A DNA stretch of 19,763 nt from T3Sed10-241 sp036796255 (lineage in GTDB: Bacteria > Bacteroidota > Bacteroidia > Flavobacteriales_D > Cryomorphaceae). Of this stretch, positions 1 through 7,580 are shown piece after piece; position 1 is the first letter of the stretch, and the number at the start of each line of letters is the position of its first letter. A program made the position numbers and the translations under genes. The DNA is taken from the NCBI GenBank assembly GCA_036796255.1, contig DAIRDH010000060.1, forward strand, positions 1 to 19,763, in the 5' to 3' direction. Under the pieces are notes generated by a model. The model did no database searches. It was not told the origin of the DNA and saw only the letters and a program-made list of their open reading frames with translations.

Positions 1-243
1 ATGAAAACCTTCACCAGTTCGCTGCCCGAAGATCTGCTCGCCCTCCTCGCCGAGAAGGCCGAGACCTATGCCATCCCCAAAAACAAGCTCATCGAAAGGG
101 CCTTGAGGGCATACCTCGACCAAATGAACAAGGCCGCTTACCTCAAGTCGTACAAGCGCATGCAAAACGATGACGATGTGCTCGCCGTGGCCGAAGAAGG
201 CATGAACGAATACTACAAGCAGCTCGAGGATGAAGAGGGGTGA
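1..243 (+). CDS. Ribbon-helix-helix (CopG-like) antitoxin
   Basis: Small 80-residue protein with the layout of a ribbon-helix-helix DNA-binding domain: a short beta strand (residues 2-8, KTFTSSL), helix A (about 10-23) and helix B (about 26-40, starting IPKNKLIERAL), then a charged acidic tail (QNDDDVLAVAEEG...QLEDEEG). In type II modules the N-terminal domain dimerises and binds the operator, and the tail wraps and inhibits the toxin. The toxin gene directly downstream overlaps it by 14 bases, which supports the pairing. The window begins exactly at the ATG; MKTFTSSLPEDLL is a normal beginning for this family, so the gene is probably complete, but promoter and operator lie outside the window. 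RHH antitoxins paired with MazF toxins are known (Bacillus EndoAI/EndoA). Exact substrate or DNA site cannot be read from the sequence. Confidence 0.85.
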   Translation: MKTFTSSLPEDLLALLAEKAETYAIPKNKLIERALRAYLDQMNKAAYLKSYKRMQNDDDVLAVAEEGMNEYYKQLEDEEG

Positions 244-562
244 GATATGGCGGGCAATGCTGAATCCCGTCACAGGCCGCGAGCAGGCAGGCTTCAGGCC
301 CGTGCTCATCATCAGCGGTAACTTACTCAATGCCAACACTGAGATCGTCATTGCTTGTCCGCTCACCACAAAAATCAAGCGCTACCACGGCAACCTCATT
401 CTGGCACCCGATTTAAAAAACGGACTTACGGAAGTTTCGGAAGTGCTTACTTTACAAGTCAGATCGATCTGCAAAAACCAACTGACTGAACGCATGGGCC
501 ATATTCCTGAAGCTGAGGTGTTGAAATTGCACCAAACCCTGAACGAAATCATGAGGTACTGA
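230..562 (+). CDS. MazF/PemK-family mRNA interferase toxin
   Basis: 110 residues, the usual MazF length. It opens with MKRGEIWRAMLNP and carries the family's conserved EQAGFRPVLIIS block; Arg23 here matches the catalytic Arg of MazF, and Thr46/Thr47 in CPLTTK match the catalytic Thr. The C-terminal LQVRSICKNQLTERMG segment corresponds to the family's QVRxIxKxRL motif. The family folds as an SH3-like barrel and cuts single-stranded mRNA at short sequence motifs; the motif used here cannot be inferred. All key residues are present, so the toxin looks active. The ATG lies inside the antitoxin gene (14-base overlap), indicating translational coupling. The stop codon is one base ahead of the next gene's ATG, so the glycosyltransferase is probably on the same transcript. 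Confidence 0.92.
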   Translation: MKRGEIWRAMLNPVTGREQAGFRPVLIISGNLLNANTEIVIACPLTTKIKRYHGNLILAPDLKNGLTEVSEVLTLQVRSICKNQLTERMGHIPEAEVLKLHQTLNEIMRY

Positions 563-563
563 G

Positions 564-1313
564 ATGCGCGTACTCCTCATCCCCGAAATGTACCCCAGCG
601 CAGGCCATCCCAACGCGGGGGTGTTTATGCAGGACCAGGTGCGGGCGCTGAGCAGTTTTGCGGAAACAATAGTTTTCAACACCAACCCATACAACCGTGG
701 CGCTTATCGCGAAACGGACATGGCGCGCTTCTACCACTTTCACCTTTTCGAAAAGCGCTGGCCTGGGCTTTTCAACGCCCTGGCCTATGCGCTTTGGGAG
801 AGACAAGCTTTCAGGGTGGTGAAGCGGCTGCCCAGGCCCGATATCATTCATTTGCATGGAGCCGCCTTGCGGGGTAGCCTTGCGGCAAAATTGGCTGCAT
901 ACTGGCGCAGCCCCCTCGTGGTCACCGAGCACACCGGGCCCTGGAGCAGCATCAGCGGTCGGCCATACATCCTGAGACGGGTCAAAACAGTGCTGGAGAG
1001 AGCAGAATGCCTCATGCCTGTAAGCCATCACCTCGCCGCTGAAATCGCCGAAAGTGGAATTGAGGCCCGCAACGTCACGGTGCTTGGCAATCCCGTCAAC
1101 ACCAAACTATTCACACTGCGCAACGCGCCGCTCAGCGCCAGTAAAAACATACTCTACCTCGGCCGNNNNNNNNNNNNNNNNNNNNNNNNNNNNNNNNNNN
1201 NNNNNNNNNNNNNNNNNNNNNNNNNNNNNNNNNNNNNNNNNNNNNNNNNNNNNNNNNNNNNNNNNGTGGAAAGCTATGGAAAGAGGCTCACGAAAGTTTA
1301 TGACAGCTTGTAG
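564..1313 (+). CDS. GT4-family glycosyltransferase, interrupted by assembly gap
   Basis: The first 200 residues form the acceptor-side Rossmann domain of a GT-B, family-4 glycosyltransferase: an N-terminal strand MRVLLIPEMYP, the loop NAGVFMQDQVRAL, the strand DIIHLHG, VVTEHTGPW, a helix with LMPVSHHLA, and VLGNPVNTKLF, the usual family element just before the domain linker. NILYLGR begins the donor-sugar domain and the sequence then enters 100 N. The 15 codons after the gap (ending KVYDSL, stop TAG) look like the C-terminal helix of the same family. About 150-175 residues with the nucleotide-sugar site are therefore missing, and the gap is probably near 500 bases, not 100. Family members add hexoses or related sugars to surface polysaccharide or lipid carriers; donor and acceptor are unknown. 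It follows mazF by one base. Confidence 0.8.
   Translation: MRVLLIPEMYPSAGHPNAGVFMQDQVRALSSFAETIVFNTNPYNRGAYRETDMARFYHFHLFEKRWPGLFNALAYALWERQAFRVVKRLPRPDIIHLHGAALRGSLAAKLAAYWRSPLVVTEHTGPWSSISGRPYILRRVKTVLERAECLMPVSHHLAAEIAESGIEARNVTVLGNPVNTKLFTLRNAPLSASKNILYLGXXXXXXXXXXXXXXXXXXXXXXXXXXXXXXXXXXVESYGKRLTKVYDSL
1166..1265. other. Assembly gap (exactly 100 N)
   Basis: A run of exactly 100 N, the conventional placeholder for a scaffold join of unknown length. It falls inside the glycosyltransferase gene. The flanks happen to be in frame as drawn, which has no meaning if the length is nominal. Confidence 0.99.
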
Positions 1314-1325
1314 CTTATGCTGAGA

Positions 1326-1354
1326 TTGAAAACATGCGCGATGTGTTACATTCG
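1326..1354 (+). promoter_or_regulatory. Possible Bacteroidota-type promoter for the C45 lipoprotein gene
   Basis: TTG at 1326-1328, 18 bases, then TACATTCG at 1347-1354, five of six defined positions of the Bacteroidota -7 element TAnnTTTG. A start about 6 bases downstream would leave a leader of some 20-25 bases before the ATG at 1383. The upstream candidate start at 1334 would lie inside this element. Confidence 0.35.
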
Positions 1355-1382
1355 CAACTCACCTTCACCATCAATCCTCTTC

Positions 1383-2572
1383 ATGAAGTCTATCATCGGG
1401 TTCATCCTCCTCTTCACATTTTCAGCTTGCGGCCCCCAACCCACTGCCGAACAAACCGTAAAAAAAAATCCAAGCTCAGCACCATCGCCAATGGCAAGCT
1501 CCGCTACCTTGAGCTCAGCGGTAGCGCCTACGACCGGGGCCTCGCCCACGGCCAGCTGCTCAAGGACGACATCAAGGCCGTGACCGACTCCCTGCTCCTC
1601 GATATTGAGCGCACCGTCGGCGGTGACCCGCGCGAATTCATCACAAGCTTCTTGGAAAAAACCGACTTCATCACCGCCATCGAAGCCCACACACCTGAAT
1701 TGCTGCAAGAGATCAAGGGCATTGCAGAGGGGTCGGGGCTTGACCATGACCTCATCATGATGCACCAATTGGGGGATGAGTTTTTCTTCAACTCGGAGTA
1801 TGTTTTTGCCCATAAGTGCAGCTCCATCGGCATCGATAGAACCGACAAGCACCCCCCCATTGCAGCCCAAAATATGGACATCCCGCATTGCTTTCATGGC
1901 TACCAGACCGTGATGCGCATCACCGAACCCAACGGCCGGGAGAGCCTGGTGCTCACCATTCCCGGGCATATCGGCATCACAGGAATGAGCGATGCGCCCG
2001 TTTCCATCAATTGTAACATCCTGATGCAACTCGATTACGCAGCCCAGGGTTTGCCGGTGAGCTTCATTGTGCGTGGCGTTTTGAAGCAAAACAGTTTTGC
2101 GGAAGCGCGCGACTTCCTCCACCGCATCCCGCACGCCTCGGGGCAAAACTACCTGATAGGCGGTTCGGAGCAAGTGGGCAGCTTTGAATGCTCGGCCACG
2201 GTTATCGCTGAGTTCCGCCCATTTGCGGAAGCGCCCTTCACCTACCACACCAACCACCCACTTGTCAACGAAAGCTTTAGCACCCGCTACCTTGAAATCC
2301 TCGCGGAGCATGAGGTGAGCCTCGGGGAAGCCATGACATTTTGCCAAAGGCTGCCTTCCTTCCGGCAGCGCTTCGACAGCGCCACAGTCGATTTTGGCAT
2401 TGCAGAAATCAAAGAAGTGCTCAGCTCGCGCGACCATGAGGGAGTGGATGTGCTGAGCAACAGCCTCACCTACGCAAGCGTGGTGTATGGACTTTCTGCT
2501 CAACCGGTGTTTCACATTGCACCGGGTAAGCCGCACGAGACAGAATACCTGGAGCTCTTGTTTGAAAAGTGA
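1383..2572 (+). CDS. C45-family autoproteolytic acyltransferase/hydrolase lipoprotein, frameshifted
   Basis: The body of the protein matches peptidase family C45 (acyl-CoA:6-aminopenicillanic acid acyltransferase-like, Ntn-hydrolase fold). Visible marks are the early YDRGLAHGQLL segment, ELLQEIKGIAEGSGL, the probable nucleophile Cys in HKCSSIGI (codon 1817-1819), AQNMD, HTNHPL, and a C-terminal TYASVVYGL...PGKPHETEY. These enzymes self-cleave before the Cys and then hydrolyse or transfer amide-linked acyl groups; the substrate is unknown. In the frame of ATG 1383 the first 26 codons encode a lipoprotein signal (MKSIIGFILLFTFSAC, lipobox FSAC). That frame runs into A9 at 1460-1468, and the enzyme continues in another frame, KKKSKLSTIANGK onward. 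One extra A would join them. A start at 1334 in the enzyme frame avoids the shift but yields an arginine/histidine-rich, signal-less leader, so I reject it. Sequencing error, true mutation or slippage are all possible. Confidence 0.75.
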
Positions 2573-2636
2573 GTCTTTGGGTCAGCTGATGTTCGAGCCT
2601 CAAATCCCACATTTCCTTCGTTTCAACCCATCTGCG

Positions 2637-2644
2637 TACCTTTG
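2637..2644 (+). promoter_or_regulatory. Bacteroidota -7 promoter element upstream of the ABC exporter gene
   Basis: TACCTTTG matches TAnnTTTG at every defined position, 22 bases ahead of ATG 2666. The -33 side (around 2617, TTCG) is a poor match. The element contains the TTG at 2642, so a start codon there is unlikely. Confidence 0.55.
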
Positions 2645-2665
2645 CAAAAATTTGCAGCAAGCAAC

Positions 2666-4462
2666 ATGGGCAAGCCGGTGAGTGAAAAGCCTTCAAGGGG
2701 TTTAAATTTCAAAAAAGCAGAGGGACTTTTCAGGTTTTTGAAACCATACGCAGGGATGTTCAGCGTCGGCTTTGTTTTCTTGATTCTCAGCAGCCTTACG
2801 GCAATGCTCTTCCCATATTTTCTAGGCCAGCTCATCGGGCGCGATGAAGCTGCCGCTGCAATGGACACCAGCACCTTTCAATTTGATAGCCTCGACCAGG
2901 TGATTATCGCCCTTCTCATCGTATTCACTTCTCAGGCCATTTTTTCGTTTTTCCGCATTTTACTTTTCACGAAAGTGACTGAAAGCGCTTTGATGGATAT
3001 TCGTCAGGCGGCCTTTTCACAGCTTGTTACTTCGCCATTGGAGTTCTTCAACCGCAATAAGGTAGGTGAGCTCACCAGCCGTATCGCGACAGATATCAAC
3101 CAATTGCAAACCACCTTCACCACCACACTTGCAGAATTCGTAAGGCAGGTCATCACCATCTTTGTCGGGATAGCCGCTTTGGTATGGCTTTCGCCAAAAT
3201 TGTCGCTGATCATGCTGGCTGTGATCCCTGCGGTGGCGCTGCTCGCGGTATTTTTCGGACGGTTTATCCGCAAGCTTTCGAAACAAACGCAAGATGCAGC
3301 GGCAACCAGCAATGGCATTCTCGAAGAGGCCCTTCAGGGCATCCAAAACGTGAAGGCATTTACCAACGAGTGGTTTGAAATAAAGCGCTTTGGCACGGCC
3401 GTTTACGACATTCGCCGCCTTGCAATTAAAGGCGCAGTGTGGCGGGGCTTGTTCGTGTCTTTCATCATTTTGGGACTTTTCGGCTCCATCACTTTCATCA
3501 TTTGGCAAGGGGTGTTGCTCACTCAAAGCGGGGAGATGCTGCAAAGCTCCTTCATCTCTTTCATCATGTACACCATCTTTCTCGGTGCTTCCATCGGCAG
3601 CCTGCCCGACCTCTATGCGGGTATTCAAAAAGCCCTTGGTGCCACCGAAAATCTGATGGAAATCATCAATGAAGATGCCGAAACCATCAGCACCGGTGCG
3701 CCTTCCGGCAAATTAACTCTGCGCGGCCACATCCAATTTGATCAGGTCGACTTTCGCTACAGCAGCCGCCCCGATGTGCCGGTGTTGCGGAATGTAAGCT
3801 TTGAAGTACAGCCCGGCGAACAGCTCGCCGTAGTTGGCCCCTCGGGTGCCGGCAAGTCGACATTGACCTCATTATTGCTGCGCTTTTACTCACCTACTGA
3901 AGGCCGCATCCTTATCGATGGCAAGCCTATCGGCAACTATGACTTAAGTGAATACCGCAGCCAATTTGCCATCGTACCACAGGAAGTGCTGCTCTTCAAT
4001 GGAAGCATTCGCGAAAACATCGCCTATGGCCGCCCCGGCGCAAGCGATGCCGAAATACGCACCGCCGCTGAAAAGGCGAATGCAACAGAATTTATCGATC
4101 AATTTCCGGAAGGCATGGAAACCCTTGTAGGCGAGCGCGGTGTACAACTAAGCGGTGGGCAGCGCCAGCGCATTGCCATAGCGCGTGCAGTGCTGCGCGA
4201 TCCGGCCATTTTGATTCTCGACGAAGCCACTTCATCGCTCGACTCAGCCTCAGAAGCCCTTGTGCAGCAGGCCCTCGAAACGCTGATGAAGGGACGTACC
4301 AGTGTAGTGATTGCCCACCGCCTCAGCACCATCCGCAAAGCCGACCGCATCATCGTGGTGGAGCAAGGCAGCATTGCCGAAACAGGCACCCACGCTGACC
4401 TCCTGCTTCGTGAGAATGGACTCTACAACAAGCTGCAACGCATCCAGAACATCGATGCCTGA
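2666..4462 (+). CDS. ABC exporter, fused permease and ATPase (MsbA-like)
   Basis: 598-residue half-transporter of the exporter (type IV) fold. The N-terminal 310 or so residues hold six membrane helices, with a hydrophilic N terminus (MGKPVSEKPSRG). The ATPase domain has Walker A GPSGAGKST (391-399), Q-loop VPQEVL, signature LSGGQ (495-499), Walker B ILILDEA with D519/E520, and the H-loop His551 in AHRLST, so all catalytic parts are present. Homodimers of this family flip lipids, lipid A or drugs across the inner membrane; the sequence alone does not choose among them. I chose ATG 2666 because the alternative TTG at 2642 lies in the promoter's -7 element. The stop overlaps the next gene's start by 8 bases, so a GT-C sugar transferase is co-translated, which fits a role in exporting a lipid or glycolipid. 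Confidence 0.9.
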   Translation: MGKPVSEKPSRGLNFKKAEGLFRFLKPYAGMFSVGFVFLILSSLTAMLFPYFLGQLIGRDEAAAAMDTSTFQFDSLDQVIIALLIVFTSQAIFSFFRILLFTKVTESALMDIRQAAFSQLVTSPLEFFNRNKVGELTSRIATDINQLQTTFTTTLAEFVRQVITIFVGIAALVWLSPKLSLIMLAVIPAVALLAVFFGRFIRKLSKQTQDAAATSNGILEEALQGIQNVKAFTNEWFEIKRFGTAVYDIRRLAIKGAVWRGLFVSFIILGLFGSITFIIWQGVLLTQSGEMLQSSFISFIMYTIFLGASIGSLPDLYAGIQKALGATENLMEIINEDAETISTGAPSGKLTLRGHIQFDQVDFRYSSRPDVPVLRNVSFEVQPGEQLAVVGPSGAGKSTLTSLLLRFYSPTEGRILIDGKPIGNYDLSEYRSQFAIVPQEVLLFNGSIRENIAYGRPGASDAEIRTAAEKANATEFIDQFPEGMETLVGERGVQLSGGQRQRIAIARAVLRDPAILILDEATSSLDSASEALVQQALETLMKGRTSVVIAHRLSTIRKADRIIVVEQGSIAETGTHADLLLRENGLYNKLQRIQNIDA

Positions 4463-6341
4463 GGCCGTATCATGGCGGGTGGCTTTGAAAGGGGCATGGC
4501 CATTTTTACTGGCCGCTGCCGTATTAAGGCTTTTTGATTTTGGCAATATGCCTTTTACCAACGATGAATTGAGTGCCCTGTCCCGCCTCAATTTCAGCAG
4601 TTTTGCTGCGCTCATCAATGAAGGCGTTCGTCCCGATGCCCATCCAGCTTTGGTGCAACTTTTCCTGTGGGCGTACACGGCCATCTTTGGAACCGCTTCG
4701 TGGGTGGTGCGCTTTCCATTTGTGCTCGCGGGATTGGCTTCCATGCTTGTGCTTTACCGCCTCGCCTACCACGCTTTTGGAAAGCCTGCCGCCGACCTGA
4801 GCGCAGCAATTTTGGCGGCAAGCCAAATCTTAATCTATTTCAGCGCAACCGCAAGACCTTATGCAAGTGGATTGCTGATATGCAGCTTGATGGCATTGCA
4901 ATGGTACAAAATCATCGCCATGAAAGACCGCTTATGGTCGACGCACCTATGGTATGGCCTACTAATCGCGCTATCGGTTTATAACCACTACTTCAGTGGT
5001 CTTCTGGCCATCATCATCTGGCTCTCGGGATTCGTGTATTACCAGAACCTCAAGCTGAAAAAATTTTTGGCGTCGGCCGCATTTTCTTTTCTGCTCTTTC
5101 TGCCTCACCTCGGTGTAAGCGTTGATCAACTTGGCCACAAAGGTATCGGTTCATGGCTGCGCAAGCCCGCACCTGACTTTCTGTGGGAGTGGTTTTTGAG
5201 CCTTTTTAATTATGATCTTGTGGCCCTAACACTGCTGATTTTGGGCGCTATTTTATACTATCGCAATCCATTTTTCCATAAGGCGGAGAAAATCGGTGGG
5301 GAAAAAAATGGTGGAAACAAAATTGCGCTTACCTTTTTCAGTTGGTTCATGCTCACATTTGCCATTGGTTATGCGTATTCCTTGCTTGTTGATCCATTGC
5401 TGCACCACGGTGCCTTGCTCTTTAGCACGCCTTTTTTTGTATTGTCTCTGGCTTACCTGATCGTTGGTTTTACACGGCAGCCTGTAATGAAAATCATACC
5501 CTATGTGGTAGTGATTGCCCTGAGCTTCAGCTTAATATTTGAGCGCAAACATTTTGAGGTGTTTCGCATGCAGCCTTACGCCATGGTTGCGGCACAGCTT
5601 AATGGCCAATCTTCAGGCATGGCGGTCATCGCACAAAATCCAGCTTACATGAACTTTTACCTCGAGCAAAATAGCACTGAAAGGCTAGGAGTCATTAACC
5701 TGGCAGGTGAATCCATGAGCAACGCTCAAATCCTAAAGAAAATTATGGATTCCAGTCCACCTACCCTCTACCTCGATGGGAGAAACTGGAGCCTCACCCG
5801 CGCCGCGACCGAGCTCTACGGCGCACCCAAAGTTGAGAATGGATTCACCTATACCGGATATACATTTACCGAAAGTGGTAAAGAAGGTACTCCACTCTAC
5901 AGCACACTGAGCTCTGGTAATGAACCAATTCAATCAAGCGCGGAATTCCTTGAGCTTTACAAAATTGGTCTCGACACCGCTGATTTTAGCTTTGGCGATC
6001 ATGCTGCGGCATTGATACGCTTATCGCAAAATGACAGTGCTGCGACCTATATGGCCACGGCCGATTTACACCTCGTCATTGAGTTTAGCAGGGCAGGGCA
6101 ATCCTTACACTGGTCATCGACAGAGCCTGTAAACCATGGATTTGAAGATGCGGGGGAATGGGTGCTTACCCATCAAATGTTGCTTTGGGATATTTTCATC
6201 AATGAAAGGGAAATGAAAGGTGTGGAGCTGAAAGTATACTTGTGGAATCCAGGGCAACTCCCTTTGCAAATAAATCGATGGGAAGTAAACCGCATGGAGG
6301 GCAATCCCAACCTCTACAGCCAGTTAAACCGTCGGCCTTAA
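4455..6341 (+). CDS. GT-C membrane glycosyltransferase (PMT/ArnT-like, GT39-type)
   Basis: 628 residues. The N-terminal two thirds is very hydrophobic with about ten membrane segments. The first periplasmic loop carries the acidic pair Asp37-Glu38 in PFTNDELSAL, the position of the catalytic Asp in GT-C enzymes of the PMT/ArnT group, and it is followed by HPALVQLFLWAYTAIFG, matching the family's HPPLY segment, and SARPYA-like ATARPYASG. These enzymes take sugar from a polyprenyl-phosphate carrier and transfer it on the outer face of the inner membrane. Residues from about 390 on are mostly soluble and probably periplasmic. I start at ATG 4455, which overlaps the ABC exporter stop by 8 bases; a start further upstream would lie in its ATPase domain. 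The 3' end overlaps rsmG on the other strand by 4 bases (TTAA, stops interleaved). Sugar and acceptor are unknown. Confidence 0.8.
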   Translation: MPEAVSWRVALKGAWPFLLAAAVLRLFDFGNMPFTNDELSALSRLNFSSFAALINEGVRPDAHPALVQLFLWAYTAIFGTASWVVRFPFVLAGLASMLVLYRLAYHAFGKPAADLSAAILAASQILIYFSATARPYASGLLICSLMALQWYKIIAMKDRLWSTHLWYGLLIALSVYNHYFSGLLAIIIWLSGFVYYQNLKLKKFLASAAFSFLLFLPHLGVSVDQLGHKGIGSWLRKPAPDFLWEWFLSLFNYDLVALTLLILGAILYYRNPFFHKAEKIGGEKNGGNKIALTFFSWFMLTFAIGYAYSLLVDPLLHHGALLFSTPFFVLSLAYLIVGFTRQPVMKIIPYVVVIALSFSLIFERKHFEVFRMQPYAMVAAQLNGQSSGMAVIAQNPAYMNFYLEQNSTERLGVINLAGESMSNAQILKKIMDSSPPTLYLDGRNWSLTRAATELYGAPKVENGFTYTGYTFTESGKEGTPLYSTLSSGNEPIQSSAEFLELYKIGLDTADFSFGDHAAALIRLSQNDSAATYMATADLHLVIEFSRAGQSLHWSSTEPVNHGFEDAGEWVLTHQMLLWDIFINEREMKGVELKVYLWNPGQLPLQINRWEVNRMEGNPNLYSQLNRRP

Positions 6342-6952
6342 CGCAGCTGAACGTATACCACCTTCTTGGTTTCGAAAAAAGGCTCCTTGAGCTTGTCTTC
6401 AATTTTGTAAACCGTTGAGGGGAAGGCATCGATTTCCTCTACTTCCTCCCGCAGGTCGCCTCCCTTGAGGCAGTACAGCGCCGGGATGATGAGCTTGGGT
6501 CGCCGACACCACACCACGAGATTAGAAAGTCGCGCCACAGCGCGTGTTACGGCATAGTTGTAACGTCCGGCCATGTCTTCAGCCCTGCCGTGCACCGCGA
6601 TTACATTGTTCAGGCCAATGGCTTCAACAACTTCCGCAACCACCTTCACTTTCTTGCCAATAGAATCGACCAAAACAAAAGATACTTCGGGATACATAAT
6701 TGCCAAAGGAATGCCGGGGAAACCGCCACCGGTGCCGATGTCGAGTATCTTATCGCCTTTCTGGGGTGAGAAATAGTAGGACAGAGCGAGGGAGTGCAAT
6801 ACGTGGCGCTCCATAAAATGCTCCATGTCCTTCCGGCTGATCACATTTACCTTGGCATTCCACTCGGCATACACTTCGGGTAGTTTGCTCAATTGGGCGA
6901 GCTGGGCATCCGTTAATTTAGGAAAATAGGCATGAATGCTTGATGCGTCCAT
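6338..6952 (-). CDS. rsmG: 16S rRNA (guanine527-N7)-methyltransferase RsmG
   Basis: 204 residues, normal for RsmG (GidB). It carries the AdoMet-binding loop ILDIGTGGGFPGIPLAI, the acidic strand end VLVDSIGKKVKVV, the GRAED motif, the VTRAVA segment and CLKGGD, all diagnostic of the family. The enzyme methylates N7 of G527 in the 530 loop of 16S rRNA using S-adenosylmethionine; loss gives low-level streptomycin resistance in many bacteria. ATG 6952 is preferred over the GTG one codon upstream. The gene lies 13 bases after the sigma factor stop and is the last gene of a GT2-sigma-rsmG operon. Its stop codon is interleaved with that of the convergent GT-C gene, so the two 3' ends share four bases. 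Confidence 0.95.
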   Translation of the reverse strand: MDASSIHAYFPKLTDAQLAQLSKLPEVYAEWNAKVNVISRKDMEHFMERHVLHSLALSYYFSPQKGDKILDIGTGGGFPGIPLAIMYPEVSFVLVDSIGKKVKVVAEVVEAIGLNNVIAVHGRAEDMAGRYNYAVTRAVARLSNLVVWCRRPKLIIPALYCLKGGDLREEVEEIDAFPSTVYKIEDKLKEPFFETKKVVYVQLR

Positions 6953-6965
6953 CACAAGGGGGCGA

Positions 6966-7580
6966 TCAAATGGTTTCCTTGGTGTGCTTCATCAAATTCG
7001 CCAGGAACTCACGGGCGCGAAATAGCTGTGCTTTCACCGTGCCGAGCGGAAGGTCGAGCTCATCAGCAATTTCCTCGTAAGAGTACTCTTTGAAATAGCG
7101 CAGTATCACCAGCTCCTTGTAGCGGGGTTTCAACTTCTCGACCACCTGCCGCATGAGTTGTATTTTCTGATCGCGTATTACTTCCTCTTCCGGATCGCGG
7201 CCATCTGACTCTACGTCAAAAGTGATTGCCTCGCCATCTTCATTAGACATACCAGTATCGAGCGACATGGTTTTCTTCTTGCGCTGCTTGCGGATAAAGT
7301 CGATACAGTTGTTAGATGCTATTTTGAACATCCAGGTGCTGAAAGCATAGCTGGGATGGTATTGGCTCAACCTGTTAAATGCCTTTCCGAAAGCTTCAAT
7401 CGTCAAATCCTCAGCATCATCTGAGTTGTTGACCATTTTGAGCAACATGTAGTAGATACTTTCACGGTATCGCTCCATCAATTCTGCGTAGGCAGATTGA
7501 TCGCCATCGTCAACGCAGCGCCTTACGAGTTTATAATCGTGTTGTGCTTTTGGTGAAAGTTTGGTAATCAGGTCTTCCAT
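6966..7580 (-). CDS. ECF-type RNA polymerase sigma factor
   Basis: 204 residues. Region 2 spans about 27-100 (YAELMERYRESIYYMLLKMV, DDAEDLTIEAFGKAF, YAFSTWMFKIASNNCIDFIRKQRKKK), followed by an acidic linker, and region 4 is a helix-turn-helix at about 148-195 (LKPRYKELVILRYFKEYSYEEIADEL, LPLGTVKAQLFRAREFL). This is a typical sigma-70 ECF layout with no extra domains. Start: ATG 7580, which overlaps the 3' end of the GT2 gene by 13 bases; the open frame continues upstream but that part reads as low-quality shadow of GT2. No anti-sigma gene is adjacent, so control may be through the operon or at a distant site. The protein resembles a sigma factor that is highly conserved across Bacteroidota, which points to a core rather than accessory role; its regulon cannot be inferred. 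Confidence 0.92.
   Translation of the reverse strand: MEDLITKLSPKAQHDYKLVRRCVDDGDQSAYAELMERYRESIYYMLLKMVNNSDDAEDLTIEAFGKAFNRLSQYHPSYAFSTWMFKIASNNCIDFIRKQRKKKTMSLDTGMSNEDGEAITFDVESDGRDPEEEVIRDQKIQLMRQVVEKLKPRYKELVILRYFKEYSYEEIADELDLPLGTVKAQLFRAREFLANLMKHTKETI

Noticed and set aside
1334..1460. Start of the C45 protein at 1334 in the enzyme frame
   Set aside because: It yields an arginine/histidine-rich leader with no family match and overlaps a promoter-like element, while the other frame holds a perfect lipoprotein signal.
1346..2536. Long open frame (396 codons) antisense to the C45 gene
   Set aside because: It mirrors codon bias of the real gene, has no recognisable domain and no promoter; its translation is compositionally odd (rich in His, Val, Ala).
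3017..3628. 203-codon frame antisense to the ABC exporter's membrane domain
   Set aside because: Shadow of the real gene; charged, low-quality translation and no initiation signals.
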